This document shows, in pieces, positions 34,354 to 47,384 of a stretch of 64,000 nucleotides of DNA. Under the pieces are notes generated by a model. That model saw only the letters and a list, made by a program, of their open reading frames with translations, searched no databases and had not been told where the DNA came from. A program made the position numbers and the translations under genes. The first letter of the stretch is position 1. Every line of letters begins with the position of its first letter. Origin of the DNA: Epiperipatus broadwayi (Eukaryota > Onychophora > Udeonychophora > Euonychophora > Peripatidae); NCBI GenBank assembly GCA_028023455.1, contig JAQFVV010012398.1:5726682-5790681 (forward strand), in the 5' to 3' direction.

Positions 34354-37019
34354 CTAAAAATGAACAAATATAAATATATAAACATTTAAAGTATAATGGG
34401 AATTTTTAGGTTTATCTGGATAAAATTCAAGTATGATATAATTAGGTAAATAAAAAAATTATCTTTCAATTAATAATAAAACTGCTCTTAACTTAGTTTA
34501 TAGATTTTATAAGAGTTGAAAGACAGAGTATAATTTATATATGTATAAACTAAAAGTTCATAATTTTTTAAGTATTTTTCACAAAATGATTTGCCTAATT
34601 ACATTTATAAATGAAGCTTATCTAGATAAATAGATGAACATTCCATTCTACTTTTGATGTCGACATTTATAAAACCAGGTGAATAATATGTTATTAATAT
34701 ATATATAATTCTTTACAAAGGGATTTGTTAAAACTATAAAGTAGCTATGTCTAACTTTTGACTAAGCTAACAACTTTTAATTTAAAAATAATTCAGACAA
34801 AAATAACTATTAGTAAATGGCATGATTTTAGTTTGCAATTAGCAGTTTTAATTATTGTTTGCCTAGTTAAAGTTTATCAAAGTAAAAATATAAAAAAATC
34901 CCATTATACTATCAATTTTTACACCTGTAAAGGCCATAAAAATCCTCTAATCTATATATAATTATGTAAATTAAATATTTTTGAATAATAAAATATCATT
35001 TTCTTTCCTACCTCCTATCTATAAATACATACGCATAATAATAGGACACTTCAGTGATATACATATAATTTTCTGAGCAATGATCTCTCCAATTGCCATA
35101 TATAAATAGTATGTAAAATCTTGCTAAGTAGACAAAAATTGATCTACTTCTGCTTAAGGCGTAAAATAGAAAAAAAACTTAGACAATGATAAATGTAAAA
35201 AATTTTTTATTCATCTAGGTGCAAATAATGTCTCATTGAAATTGGTTGGATTTAATATTCTCTAAGCCCAGTTGCTAAGTAATCATTTTTTACAGCCATG
35301 TATAAAACTACTATCATTGTTAATACATAATATTATAAGTTTATTATATGCAATATTATATAGTATATAGAGATAATCTTTACGAAAATGTTAGATGTTC
35401 ACATGACTCTGCCTTGGAAATGTCATTTGAGACAATTTTAATTAGATATTGTTACATCAATAACAAATAAAATTTGAATCTTGCATTTATTATTGTTTAA
35501 ATTTACTATCTTTAGAAATCTTGGACCAAAGACAAAAATGTGTCATTTCTTGATTTAGATTTTAATTTTCTGAGATTTTTCATGATGTTTATATACAGTG
35601 CTAGAAAAGATTATTAACTCAAAATGCATTACATAATATATAAAACTATTAACTTCTAGCACAAGAATTGGAAATTCATCTCTTTAAATATTATGTATAT
35701 TAAGGTTTTTTAAAAATAAGTATTCAAATTCAAACGATATAATAAATTCAAGAAAATACACCACAGATTGCATTTAAAAATGCATTATATTGATTAAACA
35801 ATATCTGAGCCTTTTCTCAGCATTATTCAATTTTTTATATATATTCCTAAATATATATTATCTGAAATATAACTCAATCTAAAAATCACTGCTTTGAAAA
35901 TACACAAACATTAGGACACTACCTGGTAATGTAAATAGATTTTCTGATTAATTTTTTCAACATGAATGTCAGTTATGTAAAAATTATCATGGAAATCTGT
36001 TTATACTCATTTATTATTAACTTATTCACTTAACTAATTAATTAATTAATTAATAATTAGAATGAAGATAGAGGTCACATCATCCTTTTGCTGATTAAAA
36101 TCAGCTTGAAGCTGTTAAATGTGCTTAGTTTTGATATTTAACATGTATTGTATAGATGTGATATAAATTATATTTTGTTTCATAATCTCTTCTTGTACAA
36201 TGCATAAAATAGCTTATGTTTTGTTGATAATTGATTTGAATAGAAAATATATATTTTTTGAAGTGCAAGTTTACAGTAACTTTTCTATTTATACACATAC
36301 CTAATACAGATACTTTTTAATATGTATAGTATGCATACATAAATTAAGATTATAGTATAAAAATTTAAATAATAGATGAGCTGAAGACATTTTCATCTAT
36401 TTTGCTAAGTGTATATTCATTGATTCATTCTCTAAAATAATACAAATAAAAAGTTGCTATACTGTTTTTTTTTAAAAAAATGAATAGCAAAATGTCTGGC
36501 TTTTATTGCAATTAAATATGCACTGGGCTATTTTTTTTTCCAATATCTTTTTTGTAAAACTTTTAGCATTATGCTTAAAAAAATTTATTATGCAGAGTAT
36601 TGTACATCAAATTTGGAAAGGATAATAAAGGAAGAAGAAAATGGATATGTTTTCAATATAAATCAAAGAAATTTTAATAAACATAACCATGTATTGTGCT
36701 TCAAGATAGAAAAACAGTTTTTGGCATATTGTAAAATTTATTTATAATTTTAATTTTTTTTTAAAAGTGATCATGTGTGGCACTCAGAGATACAAAAATG
36801 ACTGTTTGTATATTATAAAATGTATTAAATTTATAAATTCTAAGGATTTTTTGTTTGTTTATTTGTTTATATTTTTTATCTGATATCATACTGATATGGC
36901 ATAATTCATGGCTTCACTAGATACTAATCAAGATTTTTTTTGATGAAAAGTTAAATTTCAAAACTAGTTTTTATTTTTGACAGTTATAATAAATAATTTT
37001 TTTTAAAAAAATAGCTTAC
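34354..37019 (-). other. Intron 2 of the Asn-rich gene
   Basis: 2,666 bp with a GTAAGC donor (37019-37014) and a T-rich acceptor ending TTTTTAG. It contains AT-rich sequence and a TTAA-rich tract near 36035-36055, with no recognisable transposon. Confidence 0.75.
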
Positions 37020-37060
37020 CACAGCAAAAACTGCAAAAATGAAAGCTAGAAAAAGAAATC
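37020..37060 (-). CDS. Secreted Asn-rich protein, coding exon 2 (signal-peptide core)
   Basis: A 41-bp micro-exon with strong borders on the - strand: acceptor TATTTTTTAG (AG at 37062-37061) and donor GTG|GTAAGC. It completes the split Gly codon 12 and encodes FLFLAFIFAVFAV, the hydrophobic core of a signal peptide, ending exactly in phase with exon 3. Cleavage is likely close to Ala24/Val25. Its phase fits both neighbours, and it supplies precisely the part a secreted protein needs, which is good evidence that it is real despite its size. Confidence 0.82.
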
Positions 37061-37235
37061 CTAAAAAATAATAATACATCAATAGTAAATACCTTTATAA
37101 GATATCATTTATTAATAATTAAAATGTTAGTTACATTTATCTTATATTGTTTGCTGTTAATTAGAATGTTAAATATCAACTTTTCAAAATTTAAATTTTT
37201 TAATAAAACATTTAAACCCATTATTATAAAGCGCT

Positions 37236-37616
37236 GAAAATTTTGAAATTATTCAAATGGAAGTCAATCTTCACTACTGTGCTATTTCTTAAATATTATA
37301 AATCTCCATGCTCTCTCCTGCTGATATGAGTTTAAAATACTTAAGTAAATCACTTAAGTTTAGAGCGTACATTCTATATACACCAACTCTTATTTGTACA
37401 ATTGAATATTTGATTATAACATTAGGCACACAATAGACACATGCCCTGATTTAGGCATGGTCTGTAAGAGTTGGTGCATATAGAATGTACGCTCTAAACT
37501 TAAGTGATTCACTTAAGTTTTTTTAAAACTCTTACTGGCAGGAGAGTGCACATAGATTTATAATATTTAAGAAATAGTGCATTATTGGAGATTGACTTCC
37601 ATTTGAATAATTTTAA
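37236..37616. mobile_element. Foldback MITE with arms of about 150 bp
   Basis: The left arm (about 37236-37391) and right arm (about 37467-37616) are inverted copies with moderate divergence. Shared blocks include ATTATTCAAATGGAAGTCAA, TATTTCTTAAATATTATAAA, CACTTAAGTTTAGAGCGTAC and the ATTCTATAT...CACCAACTCTTA block. The loop is about 75 bp. No coding potential. It lies in intron 1 just upstream of exon 2, so the transcript could fold into a long hairpin next to the micro-exon's splice acceptor. Confidence 0.88.
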
Positions 37617-37639
37617 AACATTTAAAGTAAATAAATTAA

Positions 37640-38290
37640 ACTAAAATTTAACTATGATTGTATGATCCATATTTAATCTTTAAAATTAGGTTAAAATATA
37701 TTCATATATTAAAAAAATTAATAATTATGTTGTTGTCTAAAGATATTGGAGTTTTCAGTCTCATTTGGCATCAATTTGTTTAGATATTTGGATAACTTAA
37801 TAAATTTTTTACCACTAAGATAAAATTAGTTGAGTTGAAATATGCTATAGGAGATGTTTGCATTTTCTGATACCTTTAGCTATTTGTAAAGTAAAGATTA
37901 GCTTGGTTAGATTATAATTTAAATACATTTGGTTTAATAATACTCATAAGTAAAAGTGAATATATGTTTATGTTACAACTAAATGTGATTATATGATATA
38001 TTTAATCTTTAAAATGAAATTAAAATGTATGTTGCTAGTTATAAATTTTACCAAATTTTTTCTTTAAAAAATAATTTTACGATATTTATAGAAAATAATA
38101 TTACATTACTATCTAAAGATTTTGGGAGCTTTGAAATTGAAATTTGTAGTTCAAATTGGTGCAAATATGTTAAATAATATAATCTTAAAAACATATACTA
38201 AAGGTTTATGTCTTATTGATAGAATACATTCTTAGATGGCAAGTAACTTAGATTTTATTTGAAAATAAATGCAGTATATATTTTTTAGAA
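37640..38290. repeat. Diverged tandem duplication, unit about 330 bp
   Basis: TATTTAATCTTTAAAAT and ATCTAAAGAT/GTCTAAAGAT blocks, and a CAATTTGTTTAGATAT/CAAATATGTTAAATAA-like block, recur in the same order at an offset of about 325-330 bp. The divergence shows it is old. Confidence 0.45.
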
Positions 38291-38299
38291 TTTGATTTA

Positions 38300-38740
38300 G
38301 AAGTGTCAAACTTTCTTCACTCACAACTTCGACACCATCCATTTCAGGTAAACACATAAATAATTATTGATAATCATTTACTGTGCTCGAGATTATTTCT
38401 AGCTAAGATATAAATTTGAAGCCTCTCTTTTTCCATGACTAATATATATTTTAGATATATTTAAAATTTCCATTCAATTACACTTTTAAAAAAATATATG
38501 AATGAAGTCATTGGAAAAAGGCAAATAATCTCGAATATGCATTTTCTGTGGAACCAGTACTTTTCCTTTAACTTGGATAAAAGTCTCTTACACTTCATCA
38601 TTTGTTCAGTTTTTATCAATATCAAATATTCACATTTTGATATACAAGTGCCAAACTTTCTGTGCTCACATCTTTGGGACAAACGACTTTATATGAACAC
38701 ATTAATGATTATTATTAATTATTTATTATGATAGATATTA
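38300..38740 (+). repeat. Repeat X, copies 2 and 3
   Basis: Copy 2 (38300-38400, with GTGTCAAACTTTCTTCACTC and CGACACCATCCATTTCAGG) and copy 3 (38644-38740, with GTGCCAAACTTTCTGTGCTC) resemble 11475-11575 and the reverse-oriented copy at 39195-39320. Unknown family. Confidence 0.5.
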
Positions 38741-39194
38741 TTATATATATTTTTATAAATGTAAACTTTAATATAAAAGTTTGCAACATAATATACGCAC
38801 GTGCGCACACACATTTATGTATTACTATTTAAATATTTTTATAGGTTTTCTGTTTATTAAAAGTTGTACCTAAAAAATTGCATTTTTTAAAATAATATAT
38901 ATTTGACATAAATAACAGTAGTTAAAATCATTATATACACTCATTTGTTGTATGAATTATTTTGCAATTTAAAATCAAACAATATATATTCTAAATGCTA
39001 TTTAAATATTTAAGGATTCCAGGTAATAGTTTTAGCATATTCATTAGACATTAATTTTATCAGAAATACTCAAAAATATACAAGCATGATGAAAGAAAAT
39101 ATGTTGCTTTTTAAAACTACATGTCAACTTACAATTGCACAACATTATATAGCAGATTAAAAATAAATATATTAATTTTTAAAAAGTTTAAAAT

Positions 39195-39320
39195 TTATAT
39201 TTGGGATAAAGATAAATATGATAATTCTAGCCTTTTAATTATTGCTAATAATCATTACTAGATTTAACTGAAGTGGATGGTGTCAATGTTGTGAGTGTAG
39301 AAATATTGACACTTGTAAAT
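39195..39320 (-). repeat. Repeat X, copy 4 (reverse)
   Basis: The reverse complement carries the GTGTCAATATTTCTACACTC, GACACCATCCACTTCAG and TAATGATTATTAGCAATAAT blocks in the same order as the other copies. Confidence 0.5.
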
Positions 39321-41269
39321 CAAATTGTAATAATTTGGTATTGATAATACTGACAAATGAGAAGACATTTTAAAAATATTACGACCTGAGACAACTAAAA
39401 ACTGCTGTTTCAGTGTGTAATGCATCTGGGAATCATTTATCTGAATATTCATCGGATTGTATAACTTTTCTTTTTATGCAAGATTATATTATACTCAAGT
39501 TTGCATATCAGAGAATATATTGTTATTCAGATTAAGTAAATGTGGTAAAAGAATGTAACATTGACAAATGTAATTTTTGCTATAAAAGCTTTCTCAGTTG
39601 TAAGTTTTTATTTTTATAATTCCATTTTGAAATTTGTATAATATTTTATTGAAAAAAATAAGGTGCTTATTTCCAGTGGTTTGAGGTATTTTTATAATTT
39701 ATTATGATCAACAAAATCAATTCCTTCTTAATTATCAATAGAGTAAAATACAAACATTTTTTGGTTTTTCAATTATTCATGTTATTTTTATATAGTACTT
39801 CCATCTTTTCTAAAAGCATTCTAATTAATCACAATTTATACTGCATTTTATATTCTTACTTTTGTAAATATTTTCACATCTTCAGCATTGAAAATTAGAA
39901 CAATTATTCTGCATTTGGAGCAATCTTAAAGATGAGTTTTAAATCTGATAATATAATTAAATATCCAATTGTATCTTAAAATATTATATTATTATCATCT
40001 TATTTCTGCTTTTAGAAGTATTTGAATTGGTATTCTATCTATACCTGAATTTTTTTACTAATTACTTTATGACCTATATTACTTCTGTTTCAAACACCAG
40101 TGGATAATTGTTCTTGCTATCTAAGAAGTGATAACTATCAGATATTTCATTTTTTAAACATATTTTTTTGAATTACTTCTTTAATATTTTAATCTCATTA
40201 CTCAAAAAAAAAATTCTTGACTTCTTCTTTCTTAATGCAATTTAAAAATATTTCTGATATAGATGTTTGAGGTCTTTAGGATTGCTGTATAATGTATTTC
40301 TTGCTAGAGAAGATTTTAATTTTTTTATGAGCCTATGTATCTAAAAAAAATCAGCTTAAATAAAAGAATAGCTGAGAGTAGTGGCCAATAGGTAAATCAC
40401 TCTTATTTAATATCACTCAGTATAAAGGTGTTGTAGTAATGAAATACCATTCAAAACCATACTAGGAAATATTAAATCTGTTTATAAACATATATAATTA
40501 TCATATAATGAAAGGAATTGAGTCAACTATTAATTTTTTAATTGGTAATTTATCATCATGTTCGAATTCTTAAATAGATTTTGGAAGATGCTTAAAAGGA
40601 AAATTACAATTTTTATGTACTCCATTTAAATGCAAACGTAATTGCAAATAATAATAATAATGTCATATAGTATTAATAGTATTTACAATTGTAGTAGAGG
40701 TAATAGTAATGATTATAAATGAAGTGTTAAATTATGGGGATCAAACAAAAAACTTTTTTACATATATTGATTATCGTTACTTTTTCTTTAAGATCAAATA
40801 TAATTTTTCATATACAAGATTTTGATATCAATGTTTCTGACTGGCAAAAAAATAAAAAAGTTCTTTTATCACTACTAACATTCATATGGCTATCAAGTTA
40901 TAAGACAATTTTGCAAAAAAAAATAAAATATTCACCGGTATATATTTTGACAGTATCTCTGAATATTAATGGAAATAGTATTATAAAGATTTAAAATACC
41001 TGCAAAAAATTAAGATTTGTAATGAGGCATCAAAGATTGCTTAATTTCAGTTCTAGTATGATCTAAGTAAAATGTCAATCCATTATTGCACAATTATCAA
41101 TTAAGATATAGATCCTATGCAGTAATACAATGAAATAAATACTCATACTGAGCGACCTTACTCAATGAAATGCTTCAAAATATTTAATTGGGTTAAAGTA
41201 AGATGCTACATTCCGATGGAAAATTTGAAATATATTCCCTTTACTTGTTATTATGTATGACAATATCAA

Positions 41270-41700
41270 ATTGTTTGTAATGTAATAATAACATTGTTAG
41301 CACTATTACTTTTATTAATAACAGTAATAGCAATATTGATAGTAATAGTAGATACAATAACTGCAATATACAATTAATATTTTTATTGTAACAATCATTA
41401 TGTGGCACTAGTAAAAACTATTGGAAATATTTTAAACAGAATAGTAATTATAATAAAATAGTTTTAAGATTAGTGTTAATGTAAAAAAGACATAAATAAA
41501 AATAATCATAATTATATAGTTTCTGTAATAACAACAATACTTATTATAAAATAATAATAGAAAATATAGAAGTAACAATAGCAATGGATATGATAATACT
41601 AATAGAAATAATAATGTTAATAATGATAGTAGTCTAATAAAAATAATACTACGAATAATAACACTAGAGTAATACTGATAGTTGCCATAGTAATAGATAC
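41270..41700. repeat. Interrupted AAT-rich microsatellite-like tract
   Basis: Dense AAT/ATA/AGT trinucleotide runs with interruptions (AATAATAATAG, AATAACAACAATA and similar) across some 400 bp; an old, decayed trinucleotide expansion. Confidence 0.6.
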
Positions 41701-42159
41701 TGACTTATTTTATTCTGAAATAATTTCCTTTTTATTCCAGTTATGAAAATTGTAAAAGATATTTTGAAAAAAATGATGAAGTGTAATAAAAAAAGAAGAT
41801 AGGAGAAGAAAATAGTTAATAGATGTTTTTAAGGTGATAGTAAGTTATGAGAGCTTAAGAAGTAAGCAAATGAAGAAGTATCTAGAAAATGGGCTGGTTT
41901 AATATAAAGCATAGGTTTAATCATGCCGATGATAAAGCATTTGCATGTATCATTACTGGTATCCAATAAATAAATTTTCTTTAAAAATTCCATTGAATCA
42001 TATTTTCTTCTTTTTTTCCATTTAAACAATGAGTATTGAAACTCTTATCATTTTAGGTTAAAATCATTCTCAGATATTTTTCCTGATTATACTCTATTTC
42101 AAAAGATGATTCAATTCTGAAACTAATTTTCACATAATAATCTATATTTTTTATATAAC

Positions 42160-42755
42160 CACTAAAATATCACCTGATCACCATTTCTTAGTCTTACACA
42201 AGCTGTTAAAACAATAACTCTTTGTATATAGTATAGCTACACAGTGCAAATCATAGTAATCAATGGATTATAGAAGGTTTGTGCATCAAAATTCCCATAC
42301 AGTGCCTATTCATCCAATATCCCTAGACTAGTTTCTAGCTTGTGGTCTTTATCAATGATGTATCTTGCTTCTGAGAGCCCTGCTCTTAGATTTTTGGATC
42401 TAAAGCAATCCTTCAGCAATCACCTTTTAGCCTTTTAGTTAACTATAAAACTATGAATCTATGATGAAAAAACAATGTTACAATTCAAGCTCATCTGCTT
42501 GTACAGTCATACAGATTGGAACTCATTTCAATATCTACATATAGGTGCCTATTGGAGAGTTGCATTAGACGCAAAGCACTAGGTGCAGTACTCTCAGATC
42601 CAAAGCTTCTCACTGAAGAAAGTCACAAGCTAGAAACTAGTCAGGGAATATTTGATGAAGAGGCACTTGAAAGAGATTTGCTGCATAAACTTTCTAGCAT
42701 CTATTGATCACTATGGCTTGCACTGTATGGCATTGTTATAGGCAGAGAGATGATA
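42160..42755. mobile_element. Family H element, head-to-head copy in intron 1
   Basis: It starts with the terminal segment AACCACTAAAATATCACCTG, runs in reverse orientation to about 42540, then forward to about 42740 (ending near TTGCACTGTATGGCATTG). The terminal segment, usually at the right end, is at the left here, so the complete element may be palindromic with both ends alike. TTTTTATAT on the left and TTTTTATGT on the right could be an imperfect target duplication. The small open frame at 42516-42707 is an accident of the repeat. Confidence 0.75.
42598..42656 (+). ncRNA. Hammerhead ribozyme-like segment, forward arm
   Basis: The 59-nt spacing is kept, with CTGAAGA (42613-42619), GAAA (42633-42636) and CTAGTC. 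The core boxes fit, but the first stem I pair is lost (A opposite A) and the outer strand reads TTTGAT. The reverse arm of this locus (near 42312-42370) has a decayed core. Confidence 0.42.
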
Positions 42756-43701
42756 CTTTTTATGTATTGTTTACTTTTCCAAGTAAGTATTACATTCATT
42801 ACATTTTAATTGTTTTATATCAGCATTATGACCAGTAGTATAGCTATCATGAAGCAAATCAAGGCAATGCATATGAGACTCTGGATTTTGAAGTCACTTT
42901 ATGCATTATAAATATTAAAAAGAGGTTTTTTTTGTGAAATTTTATATAGAGTCCAAAAATTCTTAGCTCTCTATGGAGGATCAAACTCTGATCTTTTCAA
43001 ACAGAATTTATACTTGTTAATTTATTATTTGAAAATTCTTCGTTCCTATTAATTAAACATGAAAGCAATAATAACTGTGCAATAGTTTTATATTATAAAG
43101 TATTTTCGCAGGTTTTTTGTTTTTTAATAAATGATCTCATTTTTAAATGTCTAGAAAACCCTAACCCATTTAAAAATATATACGTCATAATTAATTGTTT
43201 TATATTTGTCTTTTAATCATCTCAAAATACCTGAGTCAATGGCCACAATAATTTTGACTCATAATTATCTTTAAATGATATTGTAATGAGTCATCAATCT
43301 TTAAATGTCTAATAAACCCCAACAAAAAACGCAATAAGATGAAATCTAAACAAGAATTATATAGAGATCTTACTTGTGTAGTTTATACAACTATTCCTAA
43401 ATCATTTTGCTTAAATATATAAGCATAATCTATGCACTTTTATCTTGTCAAGCTTGGTAATATCTCACTTCCTCAAGATATTTAATAACACGTAGATACA
43501 TAACGTAATGTATAATTTTTTCCGCTTTACTTCTTAATTATGATTATAATTAGAAGTTAGTCTTAGAAAAGGAAGTTATTATTATTAAAAATACTTTATA
43601 AAAAGTTAATTATTTCATAGTGTTACCGTGTTAAAGAACTAAGAATTATTGTTTATTTGATAGATTAGTTAAAAAATGAAATTGATTATTAATATACTTA
43701 C

Positions 43702-43735
43702 CACGCAATAGACTGTGTATTACTTGCATTTTCAT
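43702..43735 (-). CDS. Secreted Asn-rich protein, coding exon 1 (start codon)
   Basis: Thirty-four coding bases on the - strand: ATG at 43735-43733, encoding MKMQVIHSLLR plus the first base of Gly12, then donor G|GTAAGTATA at 43701. Joined to exon 2 it gives a textbook signal peptide: a basic N-terminus, then FLFLAFIFAVFAV. Just upstream, ATTGATTAAATTTTTAG (AG at 43745-43744) looks like a splice acceptor, so this exon may begin at 43743 with a separate non-coding first exon further upstream. A second ATG (codon 3) is an alternative start. Confidence 0.78.
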
Positions 43736-43745
43736 TTGAAATTCT

Positions 43746-44515
43746 AAAAATTTAATCAATAAAAATTTTAATTAACTTTAAAAATTAAAATCTATTTAAT
43801 TATGAAAAACACCTTAAAAATATTTAAAGAGAAATCTGAAAATGACATTTGCTGTAGTACCAAATAACGGAGCTTTAATTCCAAGGCAGCTGATAGAATC
43901 AGATGGCAGAACTTTGTCACCTGTCTTAGAATGAAGTCAATCATTCACACAAACATAGTATTAATACTGGCAAATCAATTGACTTAATGTTGAAGCTCGA
44001 ATATTTGGAGTTGCAATAGTGCAATGACTGGGGCTAATATTTCTTCTGATTACTTTTACTATTATAAAAACTATATATATATAAAGTTCCATTTTATCAA
44101 ATCAACATTTGGAATTAGGCTAAAGTTTACATAAAGTCGTAAAAAATGTTTGATAACATCATTTTTTTTATCCCAGAAATATTACAATGAAGACAGCAGT
44201 CTTATGTCCTCTTTGATTACTATAACTTTTTTAATTTCAAATTGCCAATCAGAATACCAAACTAAATATAACATGATTTCTTTAATGTACCTTTACTGAC
44301 ATCTATTGATTAATGAAGCTTATACAAGGTGGCAAAATGTTTAGGCAGATAACCTAAGACATGTTGTTGGTGTTATAATGATTCTGGCCAAGCGATATAA
44401 AGGTCTCCAATTATTAAAACACTGAGGACAGCAAAATATATAAATAGTGAATCAGTTTTAGATTATTATAATTCTGTAAGCAATTTTGGTTTGAATTTAC
44501 AGCATTAAAATGCTT
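43746..44515. other. Upstream region of the Asn-rich gene
   Basis: It contains a slightly GC-richer block at 43860-43950 with no recognised motif. If the acceptor at 43744 is used, this is intron sequence; if not, it is promoter. I cannot name a promoter element with confidence. Confidence 0.35.
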
Positions 44516-44519
44516 TGAA

Positions 44520-44720
44520 TTTCAGGCTGATAGTTTAATGGTGTGTGAAATGAAATAAATGGTGGCTGTTGAAGGAAAGATGCATTAACACCAAAAAAAA
44601 AAAATCCACACAAAATTGATCTAAATCTAAAACTCCTCATTATTGAAAGCTATAAATTAGATAACCAATCTGCATTATGGATAGCACAGCACTGAATAAG
44701 AATTTAGTGAAAAAAGGAAA
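44520..44720 (+). repeat. Decayed family H fragment, forward
   Basis: The order of blocks fits family H: GGTGGCTGTTGAAGGAAAGA, TGCATTA, CTCCTCATTATTGAAAGCTA, TAGATAACCAATCTG. The core is destroyed (GATAACC in place of GAAAC). Confidence 0.4.
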
Positions 44721-44874
44721 ATGAGACTTTTAATTGTTTGAAGTGTTTTAATTATAGAATTATATTATTATCAATTGACTGCTCAAGTTTGTAGTAGGAA
44801 TTAGTTTAAATAAGAATTTGCTCCTGAAAAGCATTATGTAAGTTGAAGTCATGTGTTGTTTATTTAATTTTCTT

Positions 44875-44960
44875 TACTATAGTGGGTAATGCATTATATG
44901 CCAAACTTATGGTCTGGAGTTTAAACTCAAGTGGAAATTTTTAAAAATTTTCAGATTGTA
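44875..44960 (+). repeat. SINE-like fragment, forward
   Basis: TAGTGGGTAATGCATTATATG and GGAGTTTAAACTC (44918-44930) resemble a tRNA-type A box and B box at a suitable spacing. Confidence 0.35.
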
Positions 44961-44964
44961 TATG

Positions 44965-46505
44965 ATATTTCAAGAAAATTAAGTTAGCCTATATATACTA
45001 ATTTGTTTTCTTAACCAATGTTTAGCTGTTATTGTTATCCCAAGGAGTATCTCATAAGAACATTGGGATTGCTCTGGTTAGTATTGAAACAATGACCATG
45101 AAAGAAAAACATGAATGAAATATATTGTAAATATTACAAATGAAGGAAGAATTCATCATACACCTTTAGAACCTGAATTTATGATTTATTTTTATTACTA
45201 ATTTTTTAAAACTGAACAAAAAAAAGCGCCTGCTATTCTTACTTTCATACAATGTAAATATTGATTTCACTAATGAGATGCATATATATCTGGCTGAAAG
45301 TAAAAATAAATGTCATAAGTGTCTAATACAGGAAATGTAAGTTAATGGATCTTCTAGTTACTTAGTATAAATTATTCTGCTGACAAAATATCAGATTCCC
45401 ATAGTATATGGTTATGCATTAGTTTCGAAGCTAATATAAATAAGGAAAAACAGCTGGTTGGATACAATAAATTTGTAGAATGCTGAAATTTTTCCATTAA
45501 TCTTATATAGCACAATGTAGTAAAATGGTAAGAAGAAAATTAATTAGAACCTTGTAATGAGAGTCTGATAGCATTGCTATTTAACCTATATTGATTGACT
45601 TTATATTTACATAACTAAAAGTAAATTAGAGATTACCATTATGAGTCAGAATGCATGCTGTATTGTTTTTATCCTCTCATATTGATAGATTAATCATCAT
45701 CTATTACATTGATATAACAACAATCATTTATTACTAGTCTGTCTAGTCTGTCAGTTTTTTTATTTAATACAAAAATACATCCATAACTGATTATTTGAAT
45801 TATTATGTTTTATTATTATATGATATCAAGGCTAGACATCATTAACTCTGGATGATCAAGTGAATATCTTTTCTTCAGAATGACTTTATCATCGTTTTGA
45901 TTTTGGGGATGATTCAAAGTCACAATTATTATAATGATGGGGTCTATCCATCTAATGCTAATTGTTATTTTCATTTTTCTATCAATGTTTCCAAGCTTTG
46001 AACAATTTTGTGCAGAATTAAATCATTTTTCTATATTACTAAAAAAAAAAATTAACTTAATTATTTGTATTTCAAGTTTGAATTCAAGATTAATCTGATA
46101 AAGTAATCATATAATTTCCAAAATCTTTACCATTCCAACTTTAAATACACCAATAAATTTTTATTCTTTTTCTTTTTTACAATATTGAATTTTCATATTC
46201 ATAGAGAGTAATAAGAAACACCATAACACAATAATAATAATCTTGAAACATGAGCAGTTCTTTATGGTAGTACATAATTGTATTATTCAGTTTATATAAA
46301 GGTAAAAGTAGAAACTGGCCAATGGAGATTTAAATTCAGTAGATGACACTAGAATAAACAGTTGCTCATTTTATAGTATATTGTATAAACTAAAGAATTA
46401 AGTAATTAGTTTTATTATTAATTGCAATCTTCTTTCTTTAAAAACATGCCCCTATTTAAAAATATATAACAGAATTTTTGTTGTTAATGAAATGTCTGCA
46501 CAGTA
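44965..46505. other. AT-rich DNA without recognisable genes
   Basis: Nothing beyond AT-rich sequence was recognised. Confidence 0.5.
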
Positions 46506-47070
46506 TTTATGTTTAGTTTATTAAAACAGGCAAAACTCTCCATATAACAGTGCCACTCAGTGCAAGCCAGAGTAATCAATGGATGCCAGAAAGCTCGTGC
46601 ATAAAATCTTTATCTAGCGCCTACTCATTCAATATCCCCAGAGTAGTTTCTGTGGATTTCATCAGTGAGGAGCCTTGGATCTGAGAGCACTGCACCTAGA
46701 TCTTGGGATCTAATGCAACCCTTCAGCATCCACCTTTTATCTCAACTACAAAACTATGAGCTAAAATTGAAAACACAATAATATTTTCAATCCAAGCTTA
46801 TTAGCTTATATATTTATATAGGTCTGAACTCAGTTCAGTACCCATACATTTTGGTGCCTTTGGTTTTTTAATAACCATAGCCACCGCTATCCTATTAGGC
46901 AGGATCAGTATTAAGCCACTAAGCATCACATGATCACCATTTCTTATGCTTGCTCATAACTGTTATTAAAACAGGCAAAACTCTCCATACCGTAGTGCCA
47001 CTCAGTTCAAGCCAGAATAATCAATGGATGCCAGAAGGCTTGTGCATAAATCCCTATCTAGTGCTTACTC

Positions 47071-47129
47071 ATCCAATATCCCCAGATTAGTTTCTAGCTT
47101 GTGGCTTTCATCAGTGAGGAGCCTTGGAT
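47071..47129 (-). ncRNA. Hammerhead ribozyme-like segment, reverse arm
   Basis: Stem I is complete here (ATCCAA/TTGGAT and TCCTCA/TGGGGA), with CTGATGA (47114-47108), stem II AGC/GCT around CACAA, and GAAA (47094-47091). The only core deviation is CTAATC in place of CTAGTC, which breaks the second stem III pair but leaves an NUH site. This is the best stem I in the window. Confidence 0.55.
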
Positions 47130-47384
47130 CTGAGAGCAGTATGGAGAGTTTTGCCATCATGTTTAATAGGATAGTGGTAGCTATAGTTATTAAAGAATCA
47201 AAGACGCCAAAATGTATGGGTAATGAACTGAGTTCAGACCTATATGACTATATAAGCTAATGAGCTTGGATTGAAAATATTGTGTTTTCAAATTTTAGAC
47301 TCATAGTTTTGTAGTTAAGTAGAGATAAAAAGTGGCTGCTGGAGTGTTGCATTTGATCCTAAGATCTAGGTGCAGTGATCTCTG

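Larger units (their letters stand above)
37061..43701 (-). other. Intron 1 of the Asn-rich gene
   Basis: 6,641 bp from donor GTAAGTATA (43701) to the acceptor at 37061. It has collected a foldback element 175 bp from exon 2, a diverged tandem duplication, copies of repeat X, an AAT-rich tract and a family H copy. No other coding exon was recognised inside; frames at 38461-38731, 39264-39452, 39704-39898, 40734-40994 and 41829-42029 are AT-rich chance frames. Confidence 0.7.

Noticed and set aside
42516-42707. 63-codon open frame
   Set aside because: It lies wholly inside the forward arm of a family H copy.
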